Assembly (NCBI GenBank): GCA_001443545.1
Contig: LMAD01000050.1
Location: 1 to 7,066, forward strand
Direction: 5' to 3'
DNA length: 7,066 nt
DNA from: Acidimicrobiaceae bacterium RAAP-2
GTDB taxonomy: Bacteria; Actinomycetota; Acidimicrobiia; Acidimicrobiales; RAAP-2
The translations under genes and the position numbers were made by a program. Positions 1 through 5,793 of the stretch are shown one piece after another. Under the pieces are notes generated by a model. The model did no database searches. It saw only the letters and a program-made list of their open reading frames with translations, and was not told where the DNA came from. Numbering within the stretch: the first letter of the stretch is position 1; the number at the start of each line of letters is the position of its first letter.

Positions 1-1
1 C

Positions 2-265
2 CGACACACTGGCCCTGGGCCACGCAGTGGAGCGAGTGCTTCAGCCGGCTCGTCAAACTACAGACCTGACCACTTCGGCATTGAGGTCGCCCGCGGCACG
101 CCCGGCGACCTCCAGCGCGAACAAGTTACAAAGTTCACCGAACTGGTGGCCCGGCACGTCCGCGTGTCAACCAAATGTGCGAGGTGCCGCGAACGGGGAG
201 GTCAAACCTTGCCTGAAGGTCACAAGTGGCCATCTTCGAGAGCTCGACGGTGGATTGAGGGTTAG
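2..265 (+). CDS. 3' end of an unrecognised gene entering from the left edge (possibly frameshifted)
   Basis: A reading frame is open from the window edge to a TAG at 263-265. From about nt 71 to 175 its codons end mostly in C or G and encode plausible globular sequence (DHFGIEVARGTPGDLQ, then a helix-like stretch ending LVARHVRV), followed by a Cys/Arg-rich tail CARCRERGG. Before nt 70 this frame is low-complexity Gly/Ser/Ala, whereas frame 1 (nt 1-69, ending in TGA) gives more natural codons, including WSECFSRLVKL. That suggests either a frameshift near 50-70 or a chance open frame. It overlaps the minus-strand membrane gene tail-to-tail by about 100 nt. I do not recognise the family. No start is visible, so the true length is unknown. 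Confidence 0.35.
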   Translation, partial: RHTGPGPRSGASASAGSSNYRPDHFGIEVARGTPGDLQREQVTKFTELVARHVRVSTKCARCRERGGQTLPEGHKWPSSRARRWIEG

Positions 266-544
266 AGCTATTGCTCCAATGGCCACGGCCGCAACGAGCA
301 CGACGGCCGTCGTCGCCCAGGTGGCAATCCGCAGTCCACGCTGGAACGAGAGTCGCGCGAGGAACCCGTGCGCGACGATGTCGGCGGTCCGTGCCAACGA
401 GACGGGCCGCTCGAGCAACTCCGCTTCAAGGTGGGCGACGAACTCCTCGCCGTAACGCTCACGCCACGCCCGTGGGTACCAACGCAGGTAACCCTGCGCA
501 CGCCTGGTCGTCGCCGAACCAACGTCGAGATGTCCGGGGCTCAC
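167..544 (-). CDS. Short WYPRxWRxRYGEE-motif membrane protein, PadR-associated
   Basis: This is a 125-residue protein of unknown biochemical role. Near the N-terminus (residues 20-34) is the motif YLRWYPRAWRERYGEEF, which recurs in actinobacterial membrane proteins encoded next to PadR regulators. A conserved-looking amphipathic stretch (LARTADIVAHGFLARL, about 50-65) follows, then one membrane segment at about 75-97 and a short basic tail. Relatives I recall are often longer with several membrane segments, so this may be a shortened version. I chose the GTG at 542-544 because its GTGA overlaps the PadR stop by 4 nt, the usual geometry of translational coupling; a GTG at 554-556 would add four residues. 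It should be co-transcribed with and repressed by PadR. That pairing is known for the family; the function here is inferred and unknown. Confidence 0.72.
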   Translation of the reverse strand: MSPGHLDVGSATTRRAQGYLRWYPRAWRERYGEEFVAHLEAELLERPVSLARTADIVAHGFLARLSFQRGLRIATWATTAVVLVAAVAIGAIALTLNPPSSSRRWPLVTFRQGLTSPFAAPRTFG

Positions 545-873
545 GAGAACCGCCACGACGCACGAAGACGACGACGTCCCTCGGTGGCCAGTCGCTCCTG
601 GGCACTCAGATACTCATCGAGCACGGTCGCGCCCGCCGCGGTCAGCCGGTAGGGGCGCCGTCGGTCGGTTGACGCCACGGGCTCAATGAGACCTTGGCCC
701 TCGAGTCGAGCGAGGGCCTCGTAGAGACTGCCCGGAGCAATGCGAACACCCGCGAACTGCATCACGTCCTGGGTGAGGGCGTAGCCGTGCTTCTCTCCAT
801 CAGCCAGGCTGGTGAGTATCAAGTGGGCGACACCGGTAACGCGACCAGTGTTCTCGGGGGTCTTCTTCGTCAT
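541..873 (-). CDS. PadR-family transcriptional regulator
   Basis: This is a 110-residue winged-helix repressor of the small PadR subfamily. The sequence shows the PadR hallmarks: helix 1 with GVAHLILTSLADGEKHGYAL (about 14-33), then the recognition helix and wing with the signature IAPGSLYEALARLEGQGLIEP (about 45-65) and the RRRPYRLTAAG wing strand (71-81). A short C-terminal dimerisation helix follows. I chose the ATG at 871-873 over the in-frame ATG at 907-909, because a perfect palindromic operator and a TATAGT -10 box lie between them and would otherwise sit inside the coding region. No Shine-Dalgarno sequence precedes 873, and the -10 lies only 7 nt from it, which suggests a leaderless mRNA. 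It is followed with a 4-nt overlap by the WYPR membrane protein, its likely regulatory target. Family assignment is firm; the inducer is unknown. Confidence 0.9.
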   Translation of the reverse strand: MTKKTPENTGRVTGVAHLILTSLADGEKHGYALTQDVMQFAGVRIAPGSLYEALARLEGQGLIEPVASTDRRRPYRLTAAGATVLDEYLSAQERLATEGRRRLRASWRFS

Positions 874-880
874 CACGATT

Positions 881-913
881 ACTATATCGGTTACCGATAC
901 AACTTGCATGCAA
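881..913 (-). promoter_or_regulatory. padR promoter (-10 TATAGT), leaderless, with a second palindrome at the -35
   Basis: On the minus strand TATAGT (886 down to 881) is a good -10 box. The first transcribed base would fall at or within a few bases of the PadR start codon, since only AATCGTG separates them. The -35 position (about 909-904) reads ATGCAA, a poor match, and is covered by a second perfect palindrome, TTGCATGCAA at 904-913. The arrangement suggests two protein sites over one promoter. Confidence 0.55.
885..899. promoter_or_regulatory. Perfect palindromic PadR operator
   Basis: TATCGGT-T-ACCGATA is a perfect inverted repeat with 7-nt arms and one central base. It resembles the ATCGGTnACCGAT-type sites typical of actinobacterial PadR autorepression. 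It overlaps the -10 box and lies 11 nt upstream of the PadR start, where a bound dimer would block RNA polymerase. The sequence is seen directly; binding is inferred. Confidence 0.75.
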
Positions 914-954
914 CCAGGAATTTAGCATCCTCGGACTACATGCTTTTCGCTTGT

Positions 955-969
955 CTTCGAGCGTCGAAG
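955..969. repeat. Inverted repeat CTTCGA-gcg-TCGAAG
   Basis: Perfect 6-nt arms around a 3-nt centre, in the non-coding stretch between the PadR promoter and the end of the membrane-protein operon. It could be an operator or a small hairpin. There is no T-tract on either side. The rest of the 914-1156 stretch shows no convincing gene. Confidence 0.35.
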
Positions 970-1070
970 CCGCCGCGTGCTTCACGAGGAGTAGCCAGCG
1001 GCCTTCTATTCCCGTACGTGGTATCCATCGAACTGCCGACAGCCAGTAGGACGCCGGATCGCGAAAGTCG

Positions 1071-1084
1071 TCACGTCGACGTGA
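1071..1084. repeat. Perfect 14-bp palindrome TCACGTCGACGTGA
   Basis: A fully self-complementary 14-mer directly beside the hairpin at 1091-1107. Dyad symmetry without a loop fits a protein-binding site better than an RNA hairpin. No promoter is evident beside it, so its role is open. Confidence 0.4.
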
Positions 1085-1090
1085 GATAGT

Positions 1091-1107
1091 GGGCCAAGAC
1101 CTGGCCC
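1091..1107 (-). terminator. Candidate terminator hairpin of the tetR-SDR-membrane operon
   Basis: GGGCCA-agacc-TGGCCC forms a perfect 6-bp GC-rich stem with a 5-nt loop, about 50 nt downstream of the last stop codon of the four-gene operon. It lacks a U-tract on either strand, so it is at best a U-less intrinsic terminator of the kind proposed in actinobacteria. Confidence 0.35.
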
Positions 1108-1156
1108 TGAGATGAGAACGTGACGTGTCTGACGCCGTGAGCGAAATACCGCGAAC

Positions 1157-1885
1157 TCAAGGTACGTCGTGGAACTCGCCGGAACGGTTACCACAATGGC
1201 TGCAGAATTGATCTTCCGGTCCCATCGGCTGTGAACAGTTAGCGCACGGCAGACCCATGCCCGAATGAGCGCTGAGAGTGAAGATGGCAACGCCGACGCT
1301 GAGAAGAACAAGACCCGTCAGTAACCAAATCCACGGATTCGCCTCTGACCCACAGCTCTGACCGAAGCCGGAGGGACTCTGGGTTGTCGTGCAGACCATT
1401 CCCGGTCCACCGCGATTGAGATAGGCAACGTAGAATAAGGGAAGGGCGAGTCCGCCCAACAGGCCAAAGATGCCTCGTCTGGAAGATGGTTTGCGAACCA
1501 GGAACACGGTCGCGATGGCGGCCACCGGAATGAAGAAGAGGCCAATGCTGAAGGCCCCGGCAATGACCATGGCCCACGCGCTGCCAACGAGCATCCAGAT
1601 GATGAAGTAGATCCACGGTCTGCGCGAAACGACAGGAGGCTGGCCAGTCAAACTATCGCTCGACCCTTTCTTGACTTTCGGACGTATGGACGACAGGTAG
1701 ACGAGCGCGAGGATGAATCCAACGACGAAGAGGGACAACGTGAAGACCGCAATGAGTGTGAGCCACATCGCTTTGGATTCACGGACGGCAACGAACGCCT
1801 CCGACGGCCTCGAGGCCGCATCGATAATGGCCCAAATCGAAACACCGAGGAACACGATGACCAGCGAGACGATGATGACTAACAC
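1157..1885 (-). CDS. Five-helix membrane protein, DUF2516-like N-terminus and C-terminal zinc ribbon
   Basis: This is a 242-residue inner-membrane protein. Hydrophobic segments lie at about 1-22, 41-64, 91-130 (probably two helices), 139-156 and 185-205. The N-terminal module (AIIDAASRPSEAF, then a helix ending ALVYLSSIRPKVKK) resembles the actinobacterial DUF2516 family. The loop NRGGPGMVC...C (about 158-178) resembles a two-cysteine extracytoplasmic loop that I recall from actinobacterial membrane proteins. The C-terminus is a classic zinc ribbon: CxxC at 214-217 and CxxC at 228-231, separated by ten residues. The GTG start overlaps the upstream gene's stop in the string GTGTTAG, with no clear Shine-Dalgarno, so translation is probably coupled. 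It is the last gene of the TetR operon. Function is unknown; a sensing or scaffolding role through the zinc ribbon is speculation. Confidence 0.82.
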   Translation of the reverse strand: MLVIIVSLVIVFLGVSIWAIIDAASRPSEAFVAVRESKAMWLTLIAVFTLSLFVVGFILALVYLSSIRPKVKKGSSDSLTGQPPVVSRRPWIYFIIWMLVGSAWAMVIAGAFSIGLFFIPVAAIATVFLVRKPSSRRGIFGLLGGLALPLFYVAYLNRGGPGMVCTTTQSPSGFGQSCGSEANPWIWLLTGLVLLSVGVAIFTLSAHSGMGLPCANCSQPMGPEDQFCSHCGNRSGEFHDVP

Positions 1886-2295
1886 GAAGGCACCGCGGTC
1901 CGCTTGGACGTCGCTAGGTTGTTGAACACCGTAGAGAAAAGGACCCCCGTCGGGACGGCCAAGACGCTAGCTAAGAATGTCACGGTATCTTGAACTGCGC
2001 CCGACTGAACGATGATCGCAAGCAGCCAGGCAAGCGACGGAGCTACTTCTGAGCCGGAGCGAACGTGAATGACGATCACGAGGGAAGTGGTCAGCGAAAT
2101 GAAAAGGGGCGTGGCCACGAGAAAGTACATCCGGTATCCGGAGATCCCAAAGTTGAAGTTCCTACGCAACTGAGCGCAGTCAGGTCCGCAAGAAACTGGT
2201 GGTGTTGGCTCGAGGTGGAAGATGACCGCTCCCGGTAGCAACAGCGCGGCCCAGACGCTGGCTCCAAAGAGCGACGGCCGCACGTCTCTCTTCAT
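1879..2295 (-). CDS. Small multi-pass membrane protein, unrecognised family
   Basis: This is a 138-residue hydrophobic protein with a basic start (MKRDVRP). Membrane segments are predicted at about 8-26, 57-78 and 86-125 (probably two). Between helices 1 and 2 lies a loop with CGPDC (36-40), which could form a disulfide if exported. The ATG at 2293-2295 is chosen because it shares its A with the TGA of the preceding dehydrogenase gene (TGATG); a TTG at 2307 is a poorer alternative. Its last codons overlap the GTG start of the next membrane gene. Codon third positions are less GC-biased than in the TetR and dehydrogenase genes, partly because membrane proteins use Phe, Ile and Leu codons, so transfer cannot be claimed. 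I do not recognise the family. Confidence 0.72.
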   Translation of the reverse strand: MKRDVRPSLFGASVWAALLLPGAVIFHLEPTPPVSCGPDCAQLRRNFNFGISGYRMYFLVATPLFISLTTSLVIVIHVRSGSEVAPSLAWLLAIIVQSGAVQDTVTFLASVLAVPTGVLFSTVFNNLATSKRTAVPSC

Positions 2296-3266
2296 CAGCG
2301 ACCACAATTCGCCGTATCAAAGGGACGCTTGAGTTCGTTGGCGTAGGTGAGCCCGAGACCGGGTGCGTTCTCGACCAACCAGTCAGAGAGCGCCGTCGGT
2401 CCGGTCGCTGAGCCGTCGGTGTCGGCAAGCCCGTCGGCCATGGCCCGGTACTCGTCGCGGGTCAAGAGCACGTCGCCGATAGCGGTTCCAACTGCTCGAG
2501 AGAACAGCGGCAGAACGGCTCCGGGTACGTGGACCAGAAGCGAACGGCTCCCGACTGCCTTCTTGATGGAGTTGACCAGTTCCAAGAACGTCGGCCGCTC
2601 TGGTCCGACTGCGTCGATCACGCTGTCGCCACGCTCGGTACCCTTCTCGAGACACAGTTGAGCGAGGTCGTCGACGTGGATCCCTCGGATTCGGTAGTCG
2701 CCCCGTCCGCCGATGGCGAAGACGGGAAGGTGGCGGAGCAGCCAAGCGATGTTGTTGAGTAGTACTCCGTCGCCGCCAAAGAGGATGGCGGGTCGCAACA
2801 CTGCGTACGAAACCCCGGTCTCCGCGAGGGCACGCTCGACGAGGGCCTTGCCTCGAAAGTACGGCAGCGGGGAGTCGACACTGGGGTGCGTGATGCTGAC
2901 GTGGACAATTCGCTCGACCCCGGCGCGCCGGGCCGCCTGGAAGAGCGTTCGGGAGTTCTCCACGGCTAGGTCGTGGTCGATGCGCTGGTGGGCGAAGCGC
3001 ACCCAGTAGGTGTTATAGAGCGTGGTGACGCCTTCGAGCGACGCGACCAAGCCAATCTGGTCGTCGAAGTCGAGCGGACGAATCTCGATCGGAGACGCGC
3101 CCGTCGCCCGGTTGGGGTGCCCGGTCAGGGTGCGGACCTGGCGACCAGAGTCGGTGAGCGCGGTGGCGATGGCTCGGCCCGAGTAGCTGAAGGCTCCGGT
3201 CACCGCATCCAGACCGGTATCGGTCACGGGGGCGGATTGAAGTGCCGTGGCGGAATCTGAGTTCAC
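2295..3266 (-). CDS. NAD(P)-binding atypical short-chain dehydrogenase (NmrA-like)
   Basis: This 323-residue Rossmann-fold protein is soluble and probably cytoplasmic. The nucleotide-binding motif is TGAFSYSG at 23-30, followed by a basic stretch (R45, R53) that could favour NADP. The acidic PLDFDD follows at 65-70. DTLYNTYWVRF-type sequence (TTLYNTYWVRF, 81-91), VHVSITHPS (121-129) and DSPLPYFRGK (131-140) are typical of a group of NmrA-like, atypical SDR proteins; Y136 and K140 form the YxxxK pair. A substrate-domain stretch GIHVDDLA (195-202) follows, then a C-terminal DWLVENAPGLG segment. The GTG start overlaps the TetR stop as GTGA and has a strong AAAGGAG ribosome site 5 nt upstream (3272-3278). 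The reaction is unknown: close families include sugar-nucleotide epimerases, quinone reductases and redox sensors. Control by the adjacent TetR is expected. Confidence 0.88.
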   Translation of the reverse strand: MNSDSATALQSAPVTDTGLDAVTGAFSYSGRAIATALTDSGRQVRTLTGHPNRATGASPIEIRPLDFDDQIGLVASLEGVTTLYNTYWVRFAHQRIDHDLAVENSRTLFQAARRAGVERIVHVSITHPSVDSPLPYFRGKALVERALAETGVSYAVLRPAILFGGDGVLLNNIAWLLRHLPVFAIGGRGDYRIRGIHVDDLAQLCLEKGTERGDSVIDAVGPERPTFLELVNSIKKAVGSRSLLVHVPGAVLPLFSRAVGTAIGDVLLTRDEYRAMADGLADTDGSATGPTALSDWLVENAPGLGLTYANELKRPFDTANCGR

Positions 3267-3916
3267 GACGTCTCCTTTGGTGGTGCGAATGCGCTAACGG
3301 CGCCGAGCATGGTGACAAGTTGCTGAGCGCGACCGAAGATGGTAAGCGCGTGCTCGCGATCGCCGTCGAGGTGGGTGAGCATTTCGAGCCCGAGAAAGAG
3401 CGCCACGATGGTGTAGGCCACGTCATCTGCCGGTAGCAACGAGGCGAACGGCGAGTCGCCGAAGGTCTTGTCAATCGCGCCCTTTGTGAAGGTGATCCAC
3501 GGACCGATGCGAGTGGCGACTTCAGCGCTGAGGCCCGGAGTCGAAGACGCACCGGCGATCATCTCCACCAGGACGGTGACGTGTCCCGTGTCGATGTCTT
3601 CACGGAATATCTGTGCAGCGACGTCCATGAGTTCAGTGGGCGACGACACGCTCTCGACCGCTGCGCTGAACCTGACCATCCGGTCGCCGCTGACTGCGTC
3701 GAGAGCAGCTAGGAGGAGATTGGCGACTGAACCGAAATGGTAGAAAACGAGCCCCTGGTTCAGTCCCGCTCGTTCGGAAATCGCTCGGGCACTGGCGCCC
3801 GCGAAGCCGTGATCTTTCAGTGTCTCGATGGCGGCATTGACGAGCAATTGACGGGTGTTCGCCGATCGCTTCGTGCCGGCTGTCGCGACTTTGCTGGGGG
3901 ATCCCGACTTGGCCAT
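3263..3916 (-). CDS. TetR/AcrR-family transcriptional regulator
   Basis: This is a 217-residue dimeric repressor. The N-terminal helix-turn-helix spans about 22-68: TRQLLVNAAIETLKDHGFAG, ASARAISERAGL, and the recognition helix QGLVFYHFGS with the family's characteristic Y-H-F. A C-terminal ligand-binding domain of about 140 residues follows, matching the family's usual length. The ATG at 3914-3916 is preceded by a purine-rich GAAGAGGGG acting as the ribosome site. It is the first gene of the operon and overlaps the dehydrogenase by 4 nt, so it probably represses itself and that enzyme in response to a ligand related to the enzyme's substrate. The ligand cannot be predicted from sequence alone. 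Confidence 0.92.
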   Translation of the reverse strand: MAKSGSPSKVATAGTKRSANTRQLLVNAAIETLKDHGFAGASARAISERAGLNQGLVFYHFGSVANLLLAALDAVSGDRMVRFSAAVESVSSPTELMDVAAQIFREDIDTGHVTVLVEMIAGASSTPGLSAEVATRIGPWITFTKGAIDKTFGDSPFASLLPADDVAYTIVALFLGLEMLTHLDGDREHALTIFGRAQQLVTMLGAVSAFAPPKETS

Positions 3917-3928
3917 TCGACCCCTCTT

Positions 3929-3970
3929 CCTAAACTGAGTAGTTGCTCAAAGCATACACTCAATGTTAGG
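3929..3970. promoter_or_regulatory. Imperfect inverted repeat spanning the tetR promoter, probable TetR operator
   Basis: On the plus strand the arm CCTAAACTGAGT (3929-3940) faces ACTCAATGTTAGG (3958-3970): CCTAA, C and TGAGT pair with ACTCA, G and TTAGG with a small gap. Inside it is a tighter dyad, TGAGTA-GT-TGCTCA (3937-3950), immediately downstream of the -10. Autorepression by the adjacent TetR protein is the simplest reading. The symmetry is seen; binding is inferred. Confidence 0.5.
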
Positions 3971-3978
3971 AAAGTCAA
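3951..3978 (-). promoter_or_regulatory. Promoter of the tetR operon (TTGACT / TATGCT)
   Basis: On the minus strand the -35 is TTGACT (3978-3973), the spacer is 16 nt and the -10 is TATGCT (3956-3951). Transcription would start near 3944, leaving a leader of about 28 nt. The spacing and hexamers fit a housekeeping-sigma promoter. No convincing plus-strand gene starts here. Confidence 0.6.
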
Positions 3979-4167
3979 GTGAGCATGGCCGCGCACGCAT
4001 CGAAAACAGCCAAACTTCTTTACCGTTTCAGACATCTCTCATGCCTCAACTCGGTCTGCTTATGGGCGGGTTTGCTGGTGTAGGGCATGCATTCAATCGC
4101 GCCGCGAAGGCGGCAGTCCAAGTAGCTTCCAAGACGGTGCTGCCGCTCGTCGGTTCGGTTTCGCTGT

Positions 4168-4396
4168 GTTGCAGACTTGTCACGTCGGGCCGCAGACCAG
4201 AACCCACACGGATCAACCCAAACGCCAGTGAGGGGTGGCAGTCCTGTCACGTCGGGCCTCCGACACCAATCAGAACTCGCTAGCGTCAAGTCTCCAGTGC
4301 GAGGTTGCACTCCTGTCGCGTCGGGCCACCGATACCGATCAAGCCTCGGCCGAATCAAGCTTCCAGTCCAGGGTTACCGATCTTTCTTGTCGGGTC
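4168..4396. repeat. Degenerate tandem repeat, four units, period about 69 nt
   Basis: A 24-nt core recurs at 4168-4191, 4235-4258, 4304-4327 and 4373-4396, spaced 67, 69 and 69 nt. The first three cores carry TGTC(A/G)CGTCGGGCC and each matches the next at 21 of 24 positions; the fourth is degraded (15 of 24 to unit 3). A CCAGT box precedes units 2, 3 and 4 at 69-nt spacing (4225, 4294, 4363). Units 2 and 3 can form small hairpins: GTGGCAG-tc-CTGTCAC (4235-4250, one mismatch), GTCGG-gcct-CCGAC (4251-4264) and TCGG-gcca-CCGA (4321-4332). The array lies in the 3979-4451 spacer, in which I see no convincing gene. Related sequence occurs at 5794-5900. Function is unknown. Confidence 0.7.
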
Positions 4397-4451
4397 AACC
4401 ACCTGAACAGTGATGGATTCCGAAGGAACCGTCTTGGCGCATTTGGCCGTA

Positions 4452-4938
4452 TCACGCTGTTGCCAGGAGGGCATCAATTTGTCCGATCGCCTGGGTCAGA
4501 CCTTCGGACATACCCATACCGAGCATGAGCGCCATCTGCTCGAGATCCTCGAAGCGCGAGACCACTGTCATCTTCGTTCGAGTCCCAATCGCCTCCAACG
4601 TCACGCTCCCCGACATTGGAGGCATCTCCTTCGTCGGCTCACCGTCGGGTCCGGCGAGTCCGTTCGCGAAGTCGATCCGGCTCGGTTTTTCGATCGCGTG
4701 CATTTGCCAATTGCCACTCGAGGTCTCGCCATCGGGCCCAGTCATGTGATAGCGGGACTCGCCGCCAACCACAAAGTCGTGACGGGTAAAAGTGGCGGGC
4801 CAGGACGGGCCCCCACCACCGCTCGAGTGTGCGTGGGTCCTCCCACGCCCCCCACACCTGCTCGGGCTTGGCGTCGAACTCGGCGACGAGGGTCAGGGTG
4901 AGGTTTTCGGGGTCGCTGGTGGCGCTGTTCACCGTCAC
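4452..4938 (-). pseudogene. AHSA1-type SRPBCC domain protein, frameshifted
   Basis: AHSA1 (START/Bet v1-like) proteins have a small helix-grip fold with a hydrophobic cavity and usually sit downstream of an ArsR repressor. The N-terminal part (GTG at 4936-4938, ribosome site AAGGAG 7 nt upstream at 4946-4951) reads AEFDAKPEQVWGAWEDPRTL then ERWWGP, the family signature. At a run of five Gs (minus strand, 4810-4814) the frame breaks. The remainder continues in another frame as WPATFTRHDF, then YHMTGPDGE and a C-terminal GMSEGLTQAIGQIDALL, all typical. Removing one G restores a continuous protein of about 161 residues, the family's normal length; loss of two bases is an alternative. It is either a pseudogene or an assembly error in a homopolymer. 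It lies 2 nt after the VOC-ArsR chimera, whose ArsR part is the usual partner. Confidence 0.82.
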
Positions 4939-4940
4939 GG

Positions 4941-5330
4941 CTATTCTCCTTCATTGACGGTTGTCGGGACATCGGTAATTCGGTCGGCTCGGTCCATCCA
5001 CCGTGTCTCGTACTGATCGAGGAGCCCAATTGCCTTCGCAATCGTTGGGCCGTTGGCGTGCATGACCTGCTCCTCGCCTCGGCGCTCTTTGGTTACGAGG
5101 ACGTCCCGTTCGAGGACCGCCATACGCTTCTGGATGGCGGCGAAGCTGAAGGAGTAGTCCTCGACTCTCTGAAAACTCGAAGTCGGAAGGGAATCGTCCA
5201 CCAAGTCAACATCTGGGGCGTGACTCGGCCATGTGCCTACCGCAATGCCAGTTCGGGCCGGGTAGAAAGTTGCGAGCTTGAACGGATCGGGACAATCGAG
5301 CGCGACGAGGTGCCGTCGTGGAAAGTCCAC
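4941..5330 (-). CDS. Chimeric ORF: VOC/glyoxalase-like N-terminus joined to ArsR C-terminus
   Basis: This is a 129-residue ORF with two unrelated halves. Residues about 5-59 match the start of a VOC (glyoxalase/bleomycin-resistance) domain: LVALDCPDPFKLATFY, TGIAV, then SSFQRVEDY. From residue 60 the sequence is the back half of an ArsR winged helix: FSFAAIQKRMAVLERDVLVTKERRG (recognition helix and wing), followed by LLDQYETRWMDRADRI. The front half of ArsR, which normally supplies the first helices (LADPTRRAIL-type), is absent, as is most of the VOC fold. I saw no missing ArsR N-terminus in the other frame I translated. The GTG at 5328-5330 is the only start after an in-frame stop and lacks a clear ribosome site. 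It precedes the AHSA1 gene by 2 nt and its last codons hold that gene's ribosome site. It is most likely a deletion-fusion remnant and may be non-functional. Confidence 0.65.
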   Translation of the reverse strand: MDFPRRHLVALDCPDPFKLATFYPARTGIAVGTWPSHAPDVDLVDDSLPTSSFQRVEDYSFSFAAIQKRMAVLERDVLVTKERRGEEQVMHANGPTIAKAIGLLDQYETRWMDRADRITDVPTTVNEGE

Positions 5331-5428
5331 ATAGCCGCATTATGGCGAACGTTGATTTGCCGACCAACCGCCGAGCGTCTGTGCTTGGTAGGTTCTGGTT
5401 TCCTGATTCAATCGAGAGGACGATACAT

Positions 5429-5758
5429 ATGGCTGGTTGCGCTTCTTGTGGCGGATGTTGCGCTCACTGCGCGATCACTTGTGGCGTTATGGGGGGAGCG
5501 TCGTTTGGCGCCATGGGTTCTCCCTTCATCGGCGGTTTTGGCTTCTTCCCCTTCTTTGGCGGACACCACTCGTTACAGAGTGAAAACGACGACGCTACGC
5601 CGGTAGACGGTGACGCACTTGTCGACCCCAGCCACCCCGGTCATCGTGAAGCCATTAAAACCATTTCTCACGGCGACGACGAAAAGCACGAGAAGATTAC
5701 CGAATGGCTCAAAGACGAACTCCACAAGATCGAACATGGGAGTGACCCGCAGAAGTGA
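5429..5758 (+). CDS. Cys-rich, Gly/Phe-rich small protein with charged His-rich tail
   Basis: This is a 109-residue protein I do not recognise. It has three zones. Residues 4-18 carry six cysteines in the pattern C-x2-C-x2-CC-x2-C-x3-C, with a histidine at 13. Residues 19-45 are Gly/Phe/Met-rich and hydrophobic (GGFGFFPFFGG), too rich in glycine for an ordinary membrane helix. Residues 46-109 are hydrophilic and contain most of its nine histidines, a likely amphipathic helix (HEKITEWLKDELHKIEH) and no cysteine. The ATG at 5429-5431 is preferred over upstream in-frame starts because GAGAGG lies 9 nt before it. Metal binding (metallothionein-like or Fe-S), membrane association through the Phe/Gly zone, or a peptide modified after translation are all possible; none is established. 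It is divergent from the VOC-ArsR/AHSA1 genes. Confidence 0.72.
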   Translation: MAGCASCGGCCAHCAITCGVMGGASFGAMGSPFIGGFGFFPFFGGHHSLQSENDDATPVDGDALVDPSHPGHREAIKTISHGDDEKHEKITEWLKDELHKIEHGSDPQK

Positions 5759-5793
5759 CGTTCCCGGCTTCTCTTAAAGCAGCCAAGCGTTGA

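Noticed and set aside
871..909. Longer PadR start at the ATG 907-909
   Set aside because: It would place the operator and -10 box inside the gene; the added residues are not like PadR N-termini.
1006..1311. Minus-strand ORF beyond the zinc-ribbon gene
   Set aside because: It overlaps the 3' end of the membrane gene in another frame and shows no family features.
2293..2307. TTG start at 2307 for the small membrane protein
   Set aside because: The ATG at 2295 forms a clean TGATG junction with the upstream stop and gives a typical basic N-terminus.
2347..3260. Plus-strand ORFs antisense to the dehydrogenase
   Set aside because: They mirror the codon pattern of a well-supported gene and have no ribosome sites or family matches.
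3963..4283. Plus-strand gene divergent from tetR
   Set aside because: Weak codon bias, no ribosome site, and the 3' part runs through the tandem repeats. It looks like a chance open frame.
4168..4396. CRISPR array
   Set aside because: Units are degenerate, the spacing parts between cores are also related to each other, and no cas gene is present. This is a tandem repeat of about 69 nt.
5318..5428. N-terminal extension of the Cys-rich protein from the ATG at 5318
   Set aside because: The extra 37 residues look non-coding and the best ribosome site (GAGAGG) precedes the ATG at 5429.
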